Source: Arenicola marina (Eukaryota; Annelida; Polychaeta; Arenicolidae). Taken from it: a DNA stretch of 64,000 nt. This document shows, in pieces, positions 36,100 through 50,425 of this stretch (positions are counted from its first letter, which is position 1; the number at the start of each line of letters is the position of its first letter). Below the pieces are notes generated by a model. It saw only the letters and a program-made list of their open reading frames with translations. It had not been told where the DNA came from and did no database searches. The translations under genes were made by a program, and so were the position numbers. The stretch is from contig OZ025263.1 of assembly GCA_964019135.1 (NCBI GenBank), forward strand, positions 36,806,133 through 36,870,132. Reading direction: 5' to 3'.

Positions 36100-37290
36100 G
36101 TAAGTGTCACGGTGGAGGGGGGGCGTCAGGTGGTCAGCGTGGTGTGCCTGGCCACCCAGCGGTGGAGCGGTCTGCCCGGGGACTGCGCCGGGAAGTGTCA
36201 CGGTGGAGGGGGGGGGCGAGGGGGGCGTCACGCGGTCAGCGTGGTGTGCCTGGCCACCCAGCGGTGGAGCGGTCTGCCTGGGGACTGTGCCGGTAAGTGT
36301 CACGGAGAGGGGGAGGGGCGTCACGTGGTCAGCGTGGTGTGCCTGGCCACCCAGCGGTGGAGCGGTCTGCCTGGGGACTGCGCCGGTAAGTGTCACGGTG
36401 GAGGGGGGAGGGGGGCATCACGTGGTCAGCGTGGTGTGCCTGGCCACCCAGCGGTAGAGCGGTCTGCCTGGGGACTGTGCCGGTAAGTGTCACGGTGGAG
36501 GGGGGGCGTCAGGTGGTCAGCGTGGTGTGCCTGGCCACCCAGCGGTAGAGCGGTCTGCCTGGGGACTGTGCCGGTAAGTGTCACGGTGGAGGGGGGGCGT
36601 CAGGTGGTCAGCGTGGTGTGCCTGGCCACCCAGCGGTAGAGCGGTCTGCCTGGGGACTGCACCGGTAAGTGTCACGGTGGAGGGGGGCAGAGGGGGAGGG
36701 GGGCCTCACGTGGTCAGCGTGGTGTGCCTGGCCACCCAGCGGTGGAGCGGTCTGCCTGGGGACTGCACCGGTAAGTGTCACGGTGGAGGGGGGCAGAGGG
36801 GGAGGGGGGCCTCACGTGGTCAGCGTGGTGTGCCTGGCCACCCAGCGGTGGAGCGGTCTGCCTGGGGACTGCGCCGGTAAGTGACACGGTGGAGGGGGGG
36901 GGGGACGTCACGTGGTCAGCGTGGTGTGCCTGGCCACCCAGCGGTGGAGCGGTCTGCCTGGGGACTGCGCCGGTAAGTGACATGGTGGAGGGGGGGGGCG
37001 TCACGTGGTCAGCGTGGTGTGCCTGGCCACCCAGCGGTGGAGCGGTCTGCCCGGGGACTGCGCCGGTAAGTGTCACGGTGGAGGGGGGGGGGGAGGGGGG
37101 CGTCACGCGGTCACCGTGGTGTGCCTGGCCACCCAGCGGTGGAGCGGTCTGCCTGGGGACTGCGCCGGTAAGTGACGCGGTGGAGGGGGGCGGGGCGTCA
37201 GGTGGTCAGCGTGGTGTGCCTGGCCACCCAGCGGTGGGGCGGTCTGCCTGGGGACTGCGCCGGTAAGTGTCACGGAGAGGGGGAGGGGCG
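36100..37290 (+). repeat. 91-bp minisatellite, 5' splice-site type, carrying 65 nt of exon
   Basis: About 12 to 13 copies of a unit of roughly 91 bp: gtaagtgtcacggtggag, a run of G of variable length, then a copy of the last 65 bases of the CCP5 exon, then the next gtaagt. The copied part keeps most codons (VSVVCLATQRW...). No copy has a convincing upstream acceptor or the first half of the domain, so these are not extra CCP exons. Variation in the G run (6 to 11) causes the frame changes between copies. Confidence 0.93.
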
Positions 37291-37568
37291 GTAGTGCTAA
37301 GCGTTCACCGTGTCTCCGCGCCCAGCCGTTATGTAACTACCTTTACTACTGCACTGTACGGAAGCACATGCGAGTCATAACTGTTATCCCTGAGATAAAT
37401 GTTGAGTTGAGTTGAGTTGTTGAGTCGATATCCTCATGCCTCACTTTCGCTTGGCGCGTGCGGTGTGAATGTAGTCTGTGCCATAATCTGAGACCTAATT
37501 TATAACGGGGCTTATTGTATTAACCTACCCTGCTATAGGGACGTGGCATACTAACTTATGCCTTGCAG
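37291..37568 (+). other. Unique sequence with a strong branch-point and acceptor
   Basis: Single-copy sequence ending gcatactaacttatgccttg followed by cag. TACTAAC is a full-strength branch-point sequence at a normal distance (about 18 nt) from the AG. This is a better 3' splice site than most true ones in the gene, yet it opens directly onto the 17-bp array. See the finding on 37,569-48,913. Confidence 0.55.
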
Positions 37569-40500
37569 TATGCCCGGGCCTACAGTATACCCAGACCCTC
37601 AATATACCCGACCCTACAGTATACCCGGACCCTCAGCATACCCGAGCCTACAGTATGCCCGGACCCTCAGTATACCGGAGCCTACAGTATACCAGGACCC
37701 TCAGTATACCCGGACCCTCAGTATACCCGGGCCTACAGTATACCCGGACCCTCAGTATACCCGAGCCTACAGTATACGCGGGCCTACAGTATACTCGGAC
37801 CCTCAGTATACCCGGACCCTCAGTATACCCGAGCCTACAGTATACCCGGACCTTCAGTATACCCGAGCCTACAGTATACCCGGACCTTCAGTATACCCGA
37901 GCCTACAGTATACCCGGACCTTCAGTATACCCGAGCCTACAGTATACCCGGACCTTCAGTATACCCGAGCCTACAGTATACCCGGACCTTCAGTATACCC
38001 GAGCCTACAGTATACCCGGACCTTCAGTATACCCGAGCCTACAGTATACCCGGACCTTCAGTATACCCGAGCCTACAGTATACCCGGACCTTCAGTATAC
38101 CCGAGCCTACAGTATACCCGGACCTTCAGTATACCCGAGCCTACAGTATACCCGGACCTTCAGTATACCCGAGCCTACAGTATACCCGGACCTTCAGTAT
38201 ACCCGAGCCTACAGTATACCCGGACCCTCAGTATACCCGGACCCTCAGTATACCCGAGCCTACAGTATACCCGGACCCTCAGTATACCCGAGCCTACAGT
38301 ATACCCGGACCTTCAGTATACCCGAGCCTACAGTATACCCGGACCCTCAGTATACCCGAGCCTACAGTATACTCGGACCCTCAGTATACCCGGGCCTACA
38401 GTATACTCGGACCCTCAGTATACCCGAGCCTACAGTATACCCGGACCCTCAGTATACCCGAGCCTACAGTATACCCGGACCCTCAGTATACCCGAGCCTA
38501 CAGTATACCCGGACCTTCAGTATACCCGAGCCTACAGTATACCCGGACCCTCAGTATACCCGAGCCTACAGTATACTCGGACCCTCAGTATACCCGGGCC
38601 TACAGTATACTCGGACCCTCAGTATACCCGAGCCTACAGTATACCCGGACCTTCAGTATACCCGAGCCTACAGTATACCCGGACCCCCAGTATACCCGAG
38701 CCTACAGTATACTCGGACCCTCAGTATACCCGGACCCTCAGTATACCCGAGCCTACAGTATACCCGGACCTTCAGTATACCCGAGCCTACAGTATGCCCG
38801 GACCCTCAGTATACCCGAGCCTACAGTATACTCGGACCCTCAGTATACCCGGACCCTCAGTATACCCGGACCTTCAGTATACCCGAGCCTACAGTATACC
38901 CGGACCCTCAGTATACCCGAGCCTACAGTATACCCGGACCTTCAGTATACCCGAGCCTACAGTATACCCGGACCCCCAGTATACCCGAGCCTACAGTATA
39001 CTCGGACCCTCAGTATACCCGGACCCTCAGTATACCCGAGCCTACAGTATACCCGGACCTTCAGTATACCCGAGCCTACAGTATGCCCGGACCCTCAGTA
39101 TACCCGAGCCTACAGTATACTCGGACCCTCAGTATACTCGGACCCTCAGTATACCCGGACCCTCAGTATACCCGAGCCTACAGTATACCCGGACCCTCAG
39201 TATACCCGAGCCTACAGTATACCCGGACCTTCAGTATACCCGAGCCTACAGTATGCCCGGACCCTCAGTATACCCGAGCCTACAGTATACTCGGACCCTC
39301 AGTATACCCGGACCCTCAGTATACCCGAGCCTACAGTATACCCGGACCTTCAGTATACCCGAGCCTACAGTATACCCAGACCCTCAGTATACCCGAGCCT
39401 ACAGTATACCCGGACCCTCAGTATACCCGAGCCTACAGTATACTCGGACCCTCAGTATACCCGGACCCTCAGTATACCCGAGCCTACAGTATACTCGGAC
39501 CCTCAGTATACCCGAGCCTACAGTATACCCGGACCTTCAGTATACCCGAGCCTACAGTATACCCAGACCCTCAGTATACCCGAGCCTACAGTATACCTGG
39601 ACCCTCAGTATACCCGAGCCTACAGTATACCCGGACCTTCAGTATACCCGGGCCTACAGTATACCCGGACCCTCAGTATACCCGGGCCTACAGTATACCC
39701 GGACCTTCAGTATACCCGAGCCTACAGTATACTCGGACCCTCAGTATACCCGGGCCTACAGTATACCCGGACCTTCAGTATACCCGAGCCTACAGTATAC
39801 CCGGACCCTCAGCATACCCGAGTCTACAGGATACCCGGACCCTCAGTATACCCGAGCCTACAGTATACTCGGACCCTCAGTATACCCGAGCCTACAGTAT
39901 ACCCGGACCTTCAGTATACCCGAGCCTACAGTATACCCGGACCCTCAGTATACCCGAGCCTACAGTATACCCGGACCCTCAGTATACCCGGACCCTCAGT
40001 ATGCCCGGACCCTCAGTATACCCGAGCCTACAGTATACCCGGACCCTCAGTATACCCGAGCCTACAGTATACCCGGACCTTCAGTATACCCGAGCCTACA
40101 GTATACCCAGACCCTCAGTATACCCGAGCCTACAGTATACCCGGACCCTCAGTATACCCGAGCCTACAGTATACTCGGACCCTCAGTATACCCGGACCCT
40201 CAGTATACCCGAGCCTACAGTATACTCGGACCCTCAGTATACCCGAGCCTACAGTATACCCGGACCTTCAGTATACCCGAGCCTACAGTATACCCAGACC
40301 CTCAGTATACCCGAGCCTACAGTATACCCGGACCCTCAGTATACCCGAGCCTACAGTATACTCGGACCCTCAGTATACCCGGACCCTCAGTATACCCGAG
40401 CCTACAGTATACTCGGACCCTCAGTATACCCGAGCCTACAGTATACCCGGACCTTCAGTATACCCGAGCCTACAGTATACCCAGACCCTCAGTATACCCG

Positions 40501-43500
40501 AGCTTACAGTATACCCGGACCCTCAGTATACCCGAGCCTACAGTATACCCGGACCTTCAGTATACCCGGGCCTACAGTATACCCGGACCCTCAGTATACC
40601 CGGGCCTACAGTATACCCGGACCTTCAGTATACCCGAGCCTACAGTATACTCGGACCCTCAGTATACCCGGGCCTACAGTATACCCGGACCTTCAGTATA
40701 CCCGAGCCTACAGTATACCCGGACCCTCAGCATACCCGAGTCTACAGGATACCCGGACCCTCAGTATACCCGAGCCTACAGTATACTCGGACCCTCAGTA
40801 TACCCGAGCCTACAGTATACCCGGACCTTCAGTATACCCGAGCCTACAGTATACCCGGACCCTCAGTATACCCGAGCCTACAGTATACCCGGACCCTCAG
40901 TATACCCGAGCCTACAGTATACCCGGACCCTCAGTATACCCGAGCCTACAGTATACTCGGACCCTCAGTATACCCGAGCCTACAGTATACCCGGACCTTC
41001 AGTATACCCGAGCCTACAGTATACCCGGACCCTCAGTATACCCGAGCCTACAGTATACCCGGACCTTCAGTATACCCGAGCCTACAGTATGCCCGGACCC
41101 TCAGTATACCCGAGCCTACAGTATACCCGGACCCTCAGTATACCCGAGCCTACAGTATACCCGGACCTTCAGTATACCCGAGCCTACAGTATGCCCGGAC
41201 CCTCAGTATACCCGAGCCTACAGTATGCCCGGACCCTCAGTATACCCGAGCCTACAGTATACCCGGACCTTCAGTATACCCGAGCCTACAGTATACCCGG
41301 ACCCTCAGCATACCCGAGTCTACAGTATACCCGGACCCTCAGCATACCCGAGTCTACAGTATACCCGGACCCTCAGCATACCCGAGTCTACAGTATACCC
41401 GGACCCTCAGTATACCCGAGCCTACAGTATACCCGGACCCTCAGTATACCCGGACCCTCAGTATACCCGGACCCTCAGTATACCCGAGCCTACAGTATAC
41501 CCGGACCCTCAGTATACCCGAGCCTACAGTATGCCCGGACCCTCAGTATACCCGAGCCTACAGTATGCCCGGACCCTCAGTATACCCGAGCCTACAGTAT
41601 ACCCGGACCTTCAGTATACCCGAGCCTACAGTATACCCGGACCCTCAGCATACCCGAGTCTACAGTATACCCGGACCCTCAGCATACCCGAGTCTACAGT
41701 ATACCCGGACCCTCAGCATACCCGAGTCTACAGTATACCCGGACCCTCAGTATACCCGAGCCTACAGTATACCCGGACCCTTAGTATACCCGGACCCTCA
41801 GGATACCCGGACCCTCAGTATACCCGAGCCTACAGTATACCCGGACCCTCAGTATACCCGGACCCTCAGTATACCCGAGCCTACAGTATACCCGGACCTT
41901 CAGTATACCCGAGCCTACAGTATACCCGGACCCTCAGTATACCCGAGCCTACAGTATACCCGGACCTTCAGTATACCCGAGCCTACAGTATACCCGGACC
42001 CTCAGCATACCCGAGTCTACAGTATACCCGGACCTTCAGTATACCCGAGCCTACAGTATACCCGGACCTTCAGTATACCCGAGCCTACAGTATACCCGGA
42101 CCTTTAGTATACCCGAGCCTACAGTATACCCGGACCCTCAGTATACCCGAGCCTACAGTATACCCGGACCTTCAGTATACCCGAGCCTACAGTATACCCG
42201 GACCCTCAGTATACCCGGGCCTACAGTATACCCGGACCTTCAGTATACCCGAGCCTACAGTATACCCGGACCCTCAGGATACCCGAGCCTACAGTATACC
42301 CGGACCTTCAGTATACCCGAGCCTACAGTATACCCGGACCCTCAGTATACCCGAGCCTACAGTATACCCGAGCCTACAGTATACCCGGACCTTCAGTATA
42401 CCCGAGCCTACAGTATACCCGGACCCTCAGGATACCCGGACCCTCAGTATACCCGGACCCTCAGTATACCCGAGCCTACAGTATACCCGGACCTTCAGTA
42501 TACCCGAGCCTACAGTATACCCGGACCCTCAGGATACCCGGACCCTCAGTATACCCGGACCCTCAGTATACCCGAGCCTACAGTATACCCGGACCTTCAG
42601 TATACCCGAGCCTACAGTATACCCGGACCCTCAGTATACCCGGACCCTCAGTATACCAGGACCCTCAGGATACCCGGACCCTCAGTATACCCGAGCCTAC
42701 AGTATACCCGGACCCTCAGTATACCCGGACCCTCAGTATACCAGGACCCTCAGTATACCCGAGCCTACAGTATACCCGGACCTTCAGTATACCCGAGCCT
42801 ACAGTATACCCGGACCCTCAGGATACCCGGACCCTCAGTATACCCGGACCCTCAGTATACCAGGACCCTCAGGATACCCGGACCTTCAGTATACCCGAGC
42901 CTACAGTATACCCGGACCCTCAGTATACCCGGACCCTCAGTATACCAGGACCCTCAGGATACCCGGACCCTCAGGATACCCGAGCCTACAGTATACCCGG
43001 ACCCTCAGGATACCCGGGCCCTCAGTATACCCGAGCCTACAGTATACCCGGACCCTCAGGATACCCGGGCCCTCAGTATACCCGAGCCTACAGTATACCC
43101 GGACCCTCAGTATACCCGAGCCTACAGTATACCCGGACCTTCAGTATACCCGAGCCTACAGTATACCCGGACCCTCAGGATACCCGGACCCTCAGTATAC
43201 CCGGACCCTCAGTATACCAGGACCCTCAGGATACCCGGACCCTCAGTATACCCGGACCCTCAGGATACCCGAGCCTACAGTATACCCGGACCCTCAGGAT
43301 ACCCGGACCCTCAGTATACCCGGACCCTCAGTATACCCGAGCCTACAGTATACCCGGACCCTCAGTATACCAGGACCCTCAGGATACCCGGACCCTCAGT
43401 ATACCCGGACCCTCAGTATACCAGGACCCTCAGGATACCCGGACCCTCAGTATACCCGGACCCTCAGGATACCCGAGCCTACAGTATACCCGGACCTTCA

Positions 43501-46500
43501 GTATACCCGGGCCTACAGTATACCCGGACCCTCAGTATACCCGAGCCTACAGTATACCCGGACCTTCAGTATACCCGAGCCTACAGTATACCCGGACCCT
43601 CAGTATACCCGAGTCTACAGGATACCCGGACCCTCAGGATACCCGAGCCTACAGTATACCCGGACCCTCAGGATACCCGGACCCTCAGTATACCCGAGCC
43701 TACAGTATACCCGGACCCTCAGTATACCCGGACCCTCAGTATACCCGAGCCTACAGTATACCCGGACCCTCAGTATACCCGAGCCTACAGTATACCCGGA
43801 CCCTCAGTATACCCGAGCCTACAGTATACCCGGACCCTCAGGATACCCGGACCCTCAGTATACCCGAGCCTACAGTATACCCGGACCCTCAGGATACCCG
43901 GACCCTCAGTATACCCGAGCCTACAGTATACTCGGACCCTCAGGATACCCGGACCCTCAGTATACCCGAGCCTACAGTATACCCGGACCCTCAGTATACC
44001 CGAGCCTACAGTATACTCGGACCCTCAGGATACCCGGACCCTCAGTATACCCGAGCCTACAGTATACCCGGACCCTCAGTATACCCGAGCCTACAGTATA
44101 CCCGGACCCTCAGGATACCCGGACCCTCAGTATACCCGAGCCTACAGTATACTCGGACCCTCAGGATACCCGGACCCTCAGTATACCCGAGCCTACAGTA
44201 TACTCGGACCCTCAGGATACCCGGACCCTCAGTATACCCGAGCCTACAGTATACTCGGACCCTCAGGATACCCGGACCCTCAGTATACCCGAGCCTACAG
44301 TATACTCGGACCCTCAGGATACCCGGACCCTCAGTATACCCGAGCCTACAGTATACCCGGACCCTCAGTATACCCGAGCCTACAGTATACCCGGACCCTC
44401 AGGATACCCGGACCCTCAGTATACCCGAGCCTACAGTATACCCGGACCCTCAGTATACCCGAGCCTAAAGTATACCCGGACCCTCAGGATACCCGGACCC
44501 TCAGTATACCCGAGCCTACAGTATACTCGGACCCTCAGGATACCCGGACCCTCAGTATACCCGAGCCTACAGTATACTCGGACCCTCAGGATACCCGGAC
44601 CCTCAGTATACCCGAGCCTACAGTATACTCGGACCCTCAGGATACCCGGACCCTCAGTATACCCGAGCCTACAGTATACTCGGACCCTCAGGATACCCGG
44701 ACCCTCAGTATACCCGAGCCTACAGTATACCCGGACCCTCAGTATACCCGAGCCTACAGTATACCCGGACCCTCAGGATACCCGGACCCTCAGTATACCC
44801 GAGCCTACAGTATACCCGGACCCTCAGTATACCCGAGCCTACAGTATACCCGGACCCTCAGCATACCCGAGCCTACAGTATACCCGGACCCTCAGTATAC
44901 CCGGACCCTCAGTATACCCGAGCCTACAGTATACCCGGACCCTCAGTATACCCGAGCCTACAGTATACCCGGACCCTCAGGATACCCGGACCCTCAGTAT
45001 ACCCGAGCCTACAGTATACCCGGACCCTCAGTATACCCGAGCCTACAGTATACCCGGACCCTCAGGATACCCGGACCCTCAGTATACCCGAGCCTACAGT
45101 ATACTCGGACCCTCAGGATACCCGGACCCTCAGTATACCCGAGCCTACAGTATACTCGGACCCTCAGTATACCCGGGCCTACAGTATACCCGGACCTTCA
45201 GTATACCCGAGCCTACAGTATACCCGGACCTTCAGTATACCCGAGCCTACAGTATACCCGGACCTTCAGTATACCCGAGCCTACAGTATGCCAGGAACCT
45301 CAGGATACCCGGACCCTCAGTATACCCGAGCCTACAGTATACCCGGACCCTCAGTATACCCGGGCCTACAGTATACCCGGACCTTCAGTATACCCGAGCC
45401 TACAGTATACCCGGACCTTCAGTATACCCGAGCCTACAGTATACCCGGACCTTCAGTATACCCGAGCCTACAGTATGCCAGGAACCTCAGGATACCCGGA
45501 CCTTCAGTATACCCGAGCCTACAGTATACCCGGACCCTCAGTATACCCGAGCCTACAGTATACCCGGACCCTCAGGATACCCGGACCCTCAGTATACCCG
45601 AGCCTACAGTATACCCGGACCCTCAGTATACCCGAGCCTACAGTATACTCGGACCCTCAGGATACCCGAGCCTACAGTATACCCGGACCCTCAGTATACC
45701 CGAGCCTACAGTATACCCGGACCCTCAGGATACCCGGACCCTCAGTATACCCGAGCCTACAGTATACTCGGACCCTCAGGATGCCCGGACCCTCAGTATA
45801 CCCGAGCCTACAGTATACTCGGACCCTCAGTATACCCGGGCCTACAGTATACCCGGACCTTCAGTATACCCGAGCCTACAGTATACCCGGACCTTCAGTA
45901 TACCCGAGCCTACAGTATGCCAGGAACCTCAGGATACCCGGACCCTCAGTATACCCGAGCCTACAGTATACTCGGACCCTCAGTATACCCGGGCCTACAG
46001 TATACCCGGACCTTCAGTATACCCGAGCCTACAGTATACCCGGACCCTCAGCATACCCGAGTCTACAGGATACCCGGACCCTCAGTATACCCGAGCCTAC
46101 AGTATACTCGGACCCTCAGTATACCCGGGCCTACAGTATACTCGGACCCTCAGTATACCCGAGCCTACAGTATACCCGGACCCTCAGTATACCCGAGCCT
46201 ACAGTATACTCGGACCCTCAGTATACCCGGACCCTCAGTATACCCGGACCCTCAGTATACCCGAGCCTACAGTATACCCGGACCCTCAGCATGCCCGGGC
46301 CCACAGTATACCCGGACCCTCAGCATGCCCGGGCCTACAGTATACCCGGACCCTCGGTATACCCGAGCCTACAGTATACCCGGACCCTCGGTATACCCGA
46401 GCCTACAGTATACCCGGACCCTCAGTATACCCGAGCCTACAGTATACCCGGACCCTCAGCATACCCGAGTCTACAGTATACCCGGACCCTCAGTATACCC

Positions 46501-48540
46501 GAGCCTACAGTATATCCGGACCCCAGCATGCCCGGGCCTACAGTATACCCGGACCCTCAGTATACCCGAGCCTACAGTATATCCGGACCCCAGCATGCCC
46601 GGGCCTACAGTATACCCGGACCCTCAGTATAGCCGAGCCTACAGTATACCCGGACCCTCAGTATACCCGAGCCTACAGTATACCCGGACCCTCAGTATAG
46701 CCGATCCTACAGTATACCCGGACCCTCAGTATACCCGAGCCTACAGTATACCCAGACCCTCAGTATACCCGAGCCTACAGTATACCCAGACCCTCAGCAT
46801 ACCCGAGCCTACAGTATACCCGGACCTTCAGTATACCCGAGCCTACAGTATACCCGGACCCTCAGTATACCCGAGCCTACAGTATACCCGGACCCTCAGT
46901 ATACCCGAGCCTACAGTATACCCGGACCTTCAGTATACCCGAGCCTACAGTATGCCAGGAACCTCAGTATACCCGGGCCTACAGTATACCCGGGCCTACA
47001 GTATACCCGGACCCTCAGTATACCCGAGCCTACAGTATACCCGGACCCTCAGTATACCCGAGCCTAAAGTATACCCGGACCTCAGTATACCCGGGCTTAC
47101 AGTATACCAGGACCCTCAGTATACCCGGACCAGAGTATACCCGGACCCTCAGTATACCCGAGCCTACAGTATGCCCGGACCCCCAGTATACCCGGACCCT
47201 CAGTATGCCCGGACCCTCAGTATAGCCGATCCTACAATATACCCGAGCCTACAGTATAACCGAGCCTACAGTATACTCGGACCCTCAGTATACTCGAGCC
47301 TACAGTATACCCGGACCCTCAGTATACCCGGGCCTACAGTATACCCGGGCCTACAGTATACCCGGACCCTCAGTATACCCGAGCCTGCAGTATGCCCGGA
47401 CCCTCAGTATACCCGAGCCTACAGTATACCCGGACCCTCAATATACCCGAGCCTACAGTATACCAGGACCCTCAGTATACCCGATCCTACAGTATACCCG
47501 GACCCTCAGTATACCCGGGCCTACAGTATATCCGGGCCTACAGTATACCCGGACCCTCAGCATAGCCGGGCCTACAGTATACCCGGACCCTCAGTGTACC
47601 CGAGCCAACAGTATACCCGGACCCTCAGTATACCCGAGCCTAAGGTATACCCGGACCTCAGTATACCCGAGCCTACAGTATTCCCGGACCCTCAGTATAC
47701 CCGAGCCTACAATATACCCGGACCCCTGTATACCCGGGCCTACAGTATACCCGGACCCTCAGTATACTCGAGCCTACAGTATACTCGGACCTTCAGTATA
47801 CCCGAGCCTACAGTATACCCGGACCTGCAGTATACCCGAGCCTACAGTATACCCGGACCCTCAGTATACCCGGGCCTACAGTATACCCGGACCCTCAGTA
47901 TACGCGAGCCTTCAATATACCCGGGCTTACAGTATACCCGGACCCTCAGTATGCCCGGACCCTCAGTAAAGCCGATCCTACAGTATACCCGGACCCTCAG
48001 TATACCCGGGCCTACAGTATACCCGGACCCTCAGTATACGCGAGCCTACAGTATTCCCGGGCATACAGTGTCCCAGGACCTACAAAATACCCGGACCCCA
48101 GTATACCCGAGCCTACAGTATACCCGGACGCTCAGTATACCCGAGCCTACAGTATACCCGAGCCTACAGTATACGCGGGCCTACAGTATACTCGGACCCT
48201 CAGTATACCCGGACCCTCAGTATACCCGAGCCTACAGTATACCCGGACCTTCAGTATACCCGAGCCTACAGTATACCCGGACCTTCAGTATACCCGAGCC
48301 TACAGTATACCCGGACCTTCAGTATACCCGAGCCTACAGTATACCCGGACCTGCAGTATACCCGAGCCTACAGTATACCCGGACCCTCAGTATACCCGAG
48401 CCTACAGTATACCCGGACCTTCAGTATACCCGAGCCTACAGTATACCCGGACCCTCAGTATACCCTGATCTACAGTATACCCGGATCCCAGTGTACCCGG
48501 ACCTACAGTATACTCGGACCCTCAGTGTACTCGGGTCTAC
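37569..48540 (+). repeat. 17-bp minisatellite (34-bp dimer), about 645 copies, open in the host frame
   Basis: An 11-kb array of alternating 17-mers cagtatacccgagccta and cagtatacccggaccct, with variants (cagtatactcgg, caggatacccgg). It contains no stop in the frame set by the acceptor at 37,568 (phase 1, as at all domain boundaries of the gene). That frame runs open from 37,571 to 48,913. A translation would be a 17-residue repeat rich in Pro, Tyr, Ser and Thr (for example YPSLQYTRTLSIPEPTV). The other two + frames each carry five to seven stops. Default reading is intronic minisatellite; a giant coding exon cannot be ruled out. Confidence 0.85.
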
Positions 48541-50395
48541 AGTATACCCTGGCCTACTGTATACCCTGGCCTGGGGTATACCCTGGCCTGCTGTATACCC
48601 TGGCCTAGGGTATACTCTGGCCTGCTGTAGACCTTTGCCAGGGGTATACCCTTCCATGGGGTATACCCTGGCATGGGTATACCCTGGTGTGGGGTATACC
48701 CTTCCATGGGGTATGCCCTGCCATGGGGTATGCCCTGCCATGGGGTATGCCCTGGCCTGGGGTATACCCTTCCATGGGGTATACCCTGGCATGGGGTATG
48801 CCCTGGTCTGGGGTATGCGCTGGCCTGGGGTATACCCTGGCCTGCTGTATACCTTGGCCTGGGGTAAACCCTGGCCTGCTGTATACCCTGGACTAGGGTA
48901 TATCCTGGTGTAGGATATACCCTGTCCTGCTGCATACTCTGATCTGCTGTATACCATGGCCTGGGGTATACCCTGGCTTGCTGTATACCCTGGTCTGGGG
49001 TATACCCTGGCCTGCTGTATACCCTGGCCTGAGGTGTGCCCTGGCCTGCTGTATACCCTGGCCCGGGGTATACCCTGGCCTGCTGTATACAAGGGCCTGG
49101 GGTATACCCTCGCCTGCTGTATACCCTGGCCTGCTGTATACCCTGGCCTGGGGTATACCCTCGCCTGCTGTATACCCTGGCCTGGGGTATACCCTGGCCT
49201 GCTGTATACCCTGGCCTGGGGTATACCCTGGCCTGCTGTATACCCTCGCCTGGGGTATACCCTCGCCTGGTGTATGCCCTGGCCTTGGGTATACCCTGGC
49301 CTGGGGTATACCCTGGCCTGGGGTATACCCTGGCCTGCTGTATACACTGGCCCTGGGGTATACCCTGGCCTGCTGTATACCCTGGACTAGGGTATATCCT
49401 GGTGTAGGGTATACTCTGGCCTGCGGTATGCCCTGGCCTGGTGTATGCCCTGGCCTTGGGTATACCCTGGCCTGGGGTATACCCTGGCCTGCTGTATACC
49501 CTGGCCTAGGGTATACTCTGGCCTGCTGTAGACCCTTGCCAGGGGTATACCCTCGCCTGCTGTATACCCTGGCCTGGGGTGTACCCTGGCCTGCTGTATA
49601 CCCTGGCCTGGGGTATACCCTGATCTGGAGTATACCCTGGCTTGGGGTATACCCTCGCCTGCTTTATACCCTGGCCTGGGGTATACCCTCGCCTGCTGTA
49701 TACCCTGGCCTGGGGTATACCCTCGCCTGCTGTACACCCTGGCCTGGGTATACCCCGGCCTGGTGTATACCCTGGCCTGCTGTAGACCCTCGCCTGGGGT
49801 ATACCCTGGCCTGGGGTGTGCCCTGGCCTGGGGTACACCCTGGCCTGGGGTATACCCTGGCCTGGGGTACACCCTGGCCTGGGGTATACCCTAACCTGGG
49901 GTATACCCTGGCCTGGGGTATACCCTCGCCTGCTGTATACCCTGGCCTGGGGCATACCCTGGCCTGGGGTGTGCCCTGGCCTGGGGTATACCCTCGCCTG
50001 CTGTACACCCTGGCCTGGGGTGTGCCCTGGCCTGGGGTGTGCCCTGGCCTGGGGTATACCCTGGCCTGCTGTAGACTCTGGCCTGGGGTGTGCCCTGGCC
50101 TGCTGTATACCCTGGCCTGGGGTATACCCTCGCCTGCTGTACACCCTGGCCTGGGGTATACCCTGGCCTGCTGTATACCCTGGCCTGGGGTATACCATGG
50201 CCTGGGGTATACCCTCGCCTACTGTAGACCCTGGCCTGGGGTATACCCTCGCCTGCTGTAGACCCTGCCCTGGGGTATACCCTGACCTGGGGTATACCCT
50301 CGCCTGGGGTATACCCTCGCCTGGGGTACACCCTCGCCTGGGGTATACCCTGACCTGGGGTATACCCTGGCCTCGGATATTCCCTCGCCTGCTGT
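48541..50395 (+). repeat. 17-bp minisatellite related to the preceding array
   Basis: About 109 copies of 17-mers gtataccctggcctggg and gtataccctggcctgct. It shares the 17-bp period and the gtataccc core with the preceding array, and near 48,540 the two grade into each other. They therefore have a common origin with a later change of variant. Each copy contains gtatac, a moderate donor-like hexamer. Long open frames on both strands reflect the stop-poor unit. Confidence 0.9.
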
Positions 50396-50425
50396 ACACG
50401 TACTGTCTATTGCTGTTTGTTCCAG

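Noticed and set aside
36100..37290. The 91-bp copies as a dozen extra CCP exons
   Set aside because: Each copy holds only the second half of the domain and has no acceptor, so none can encode a CCP fold.
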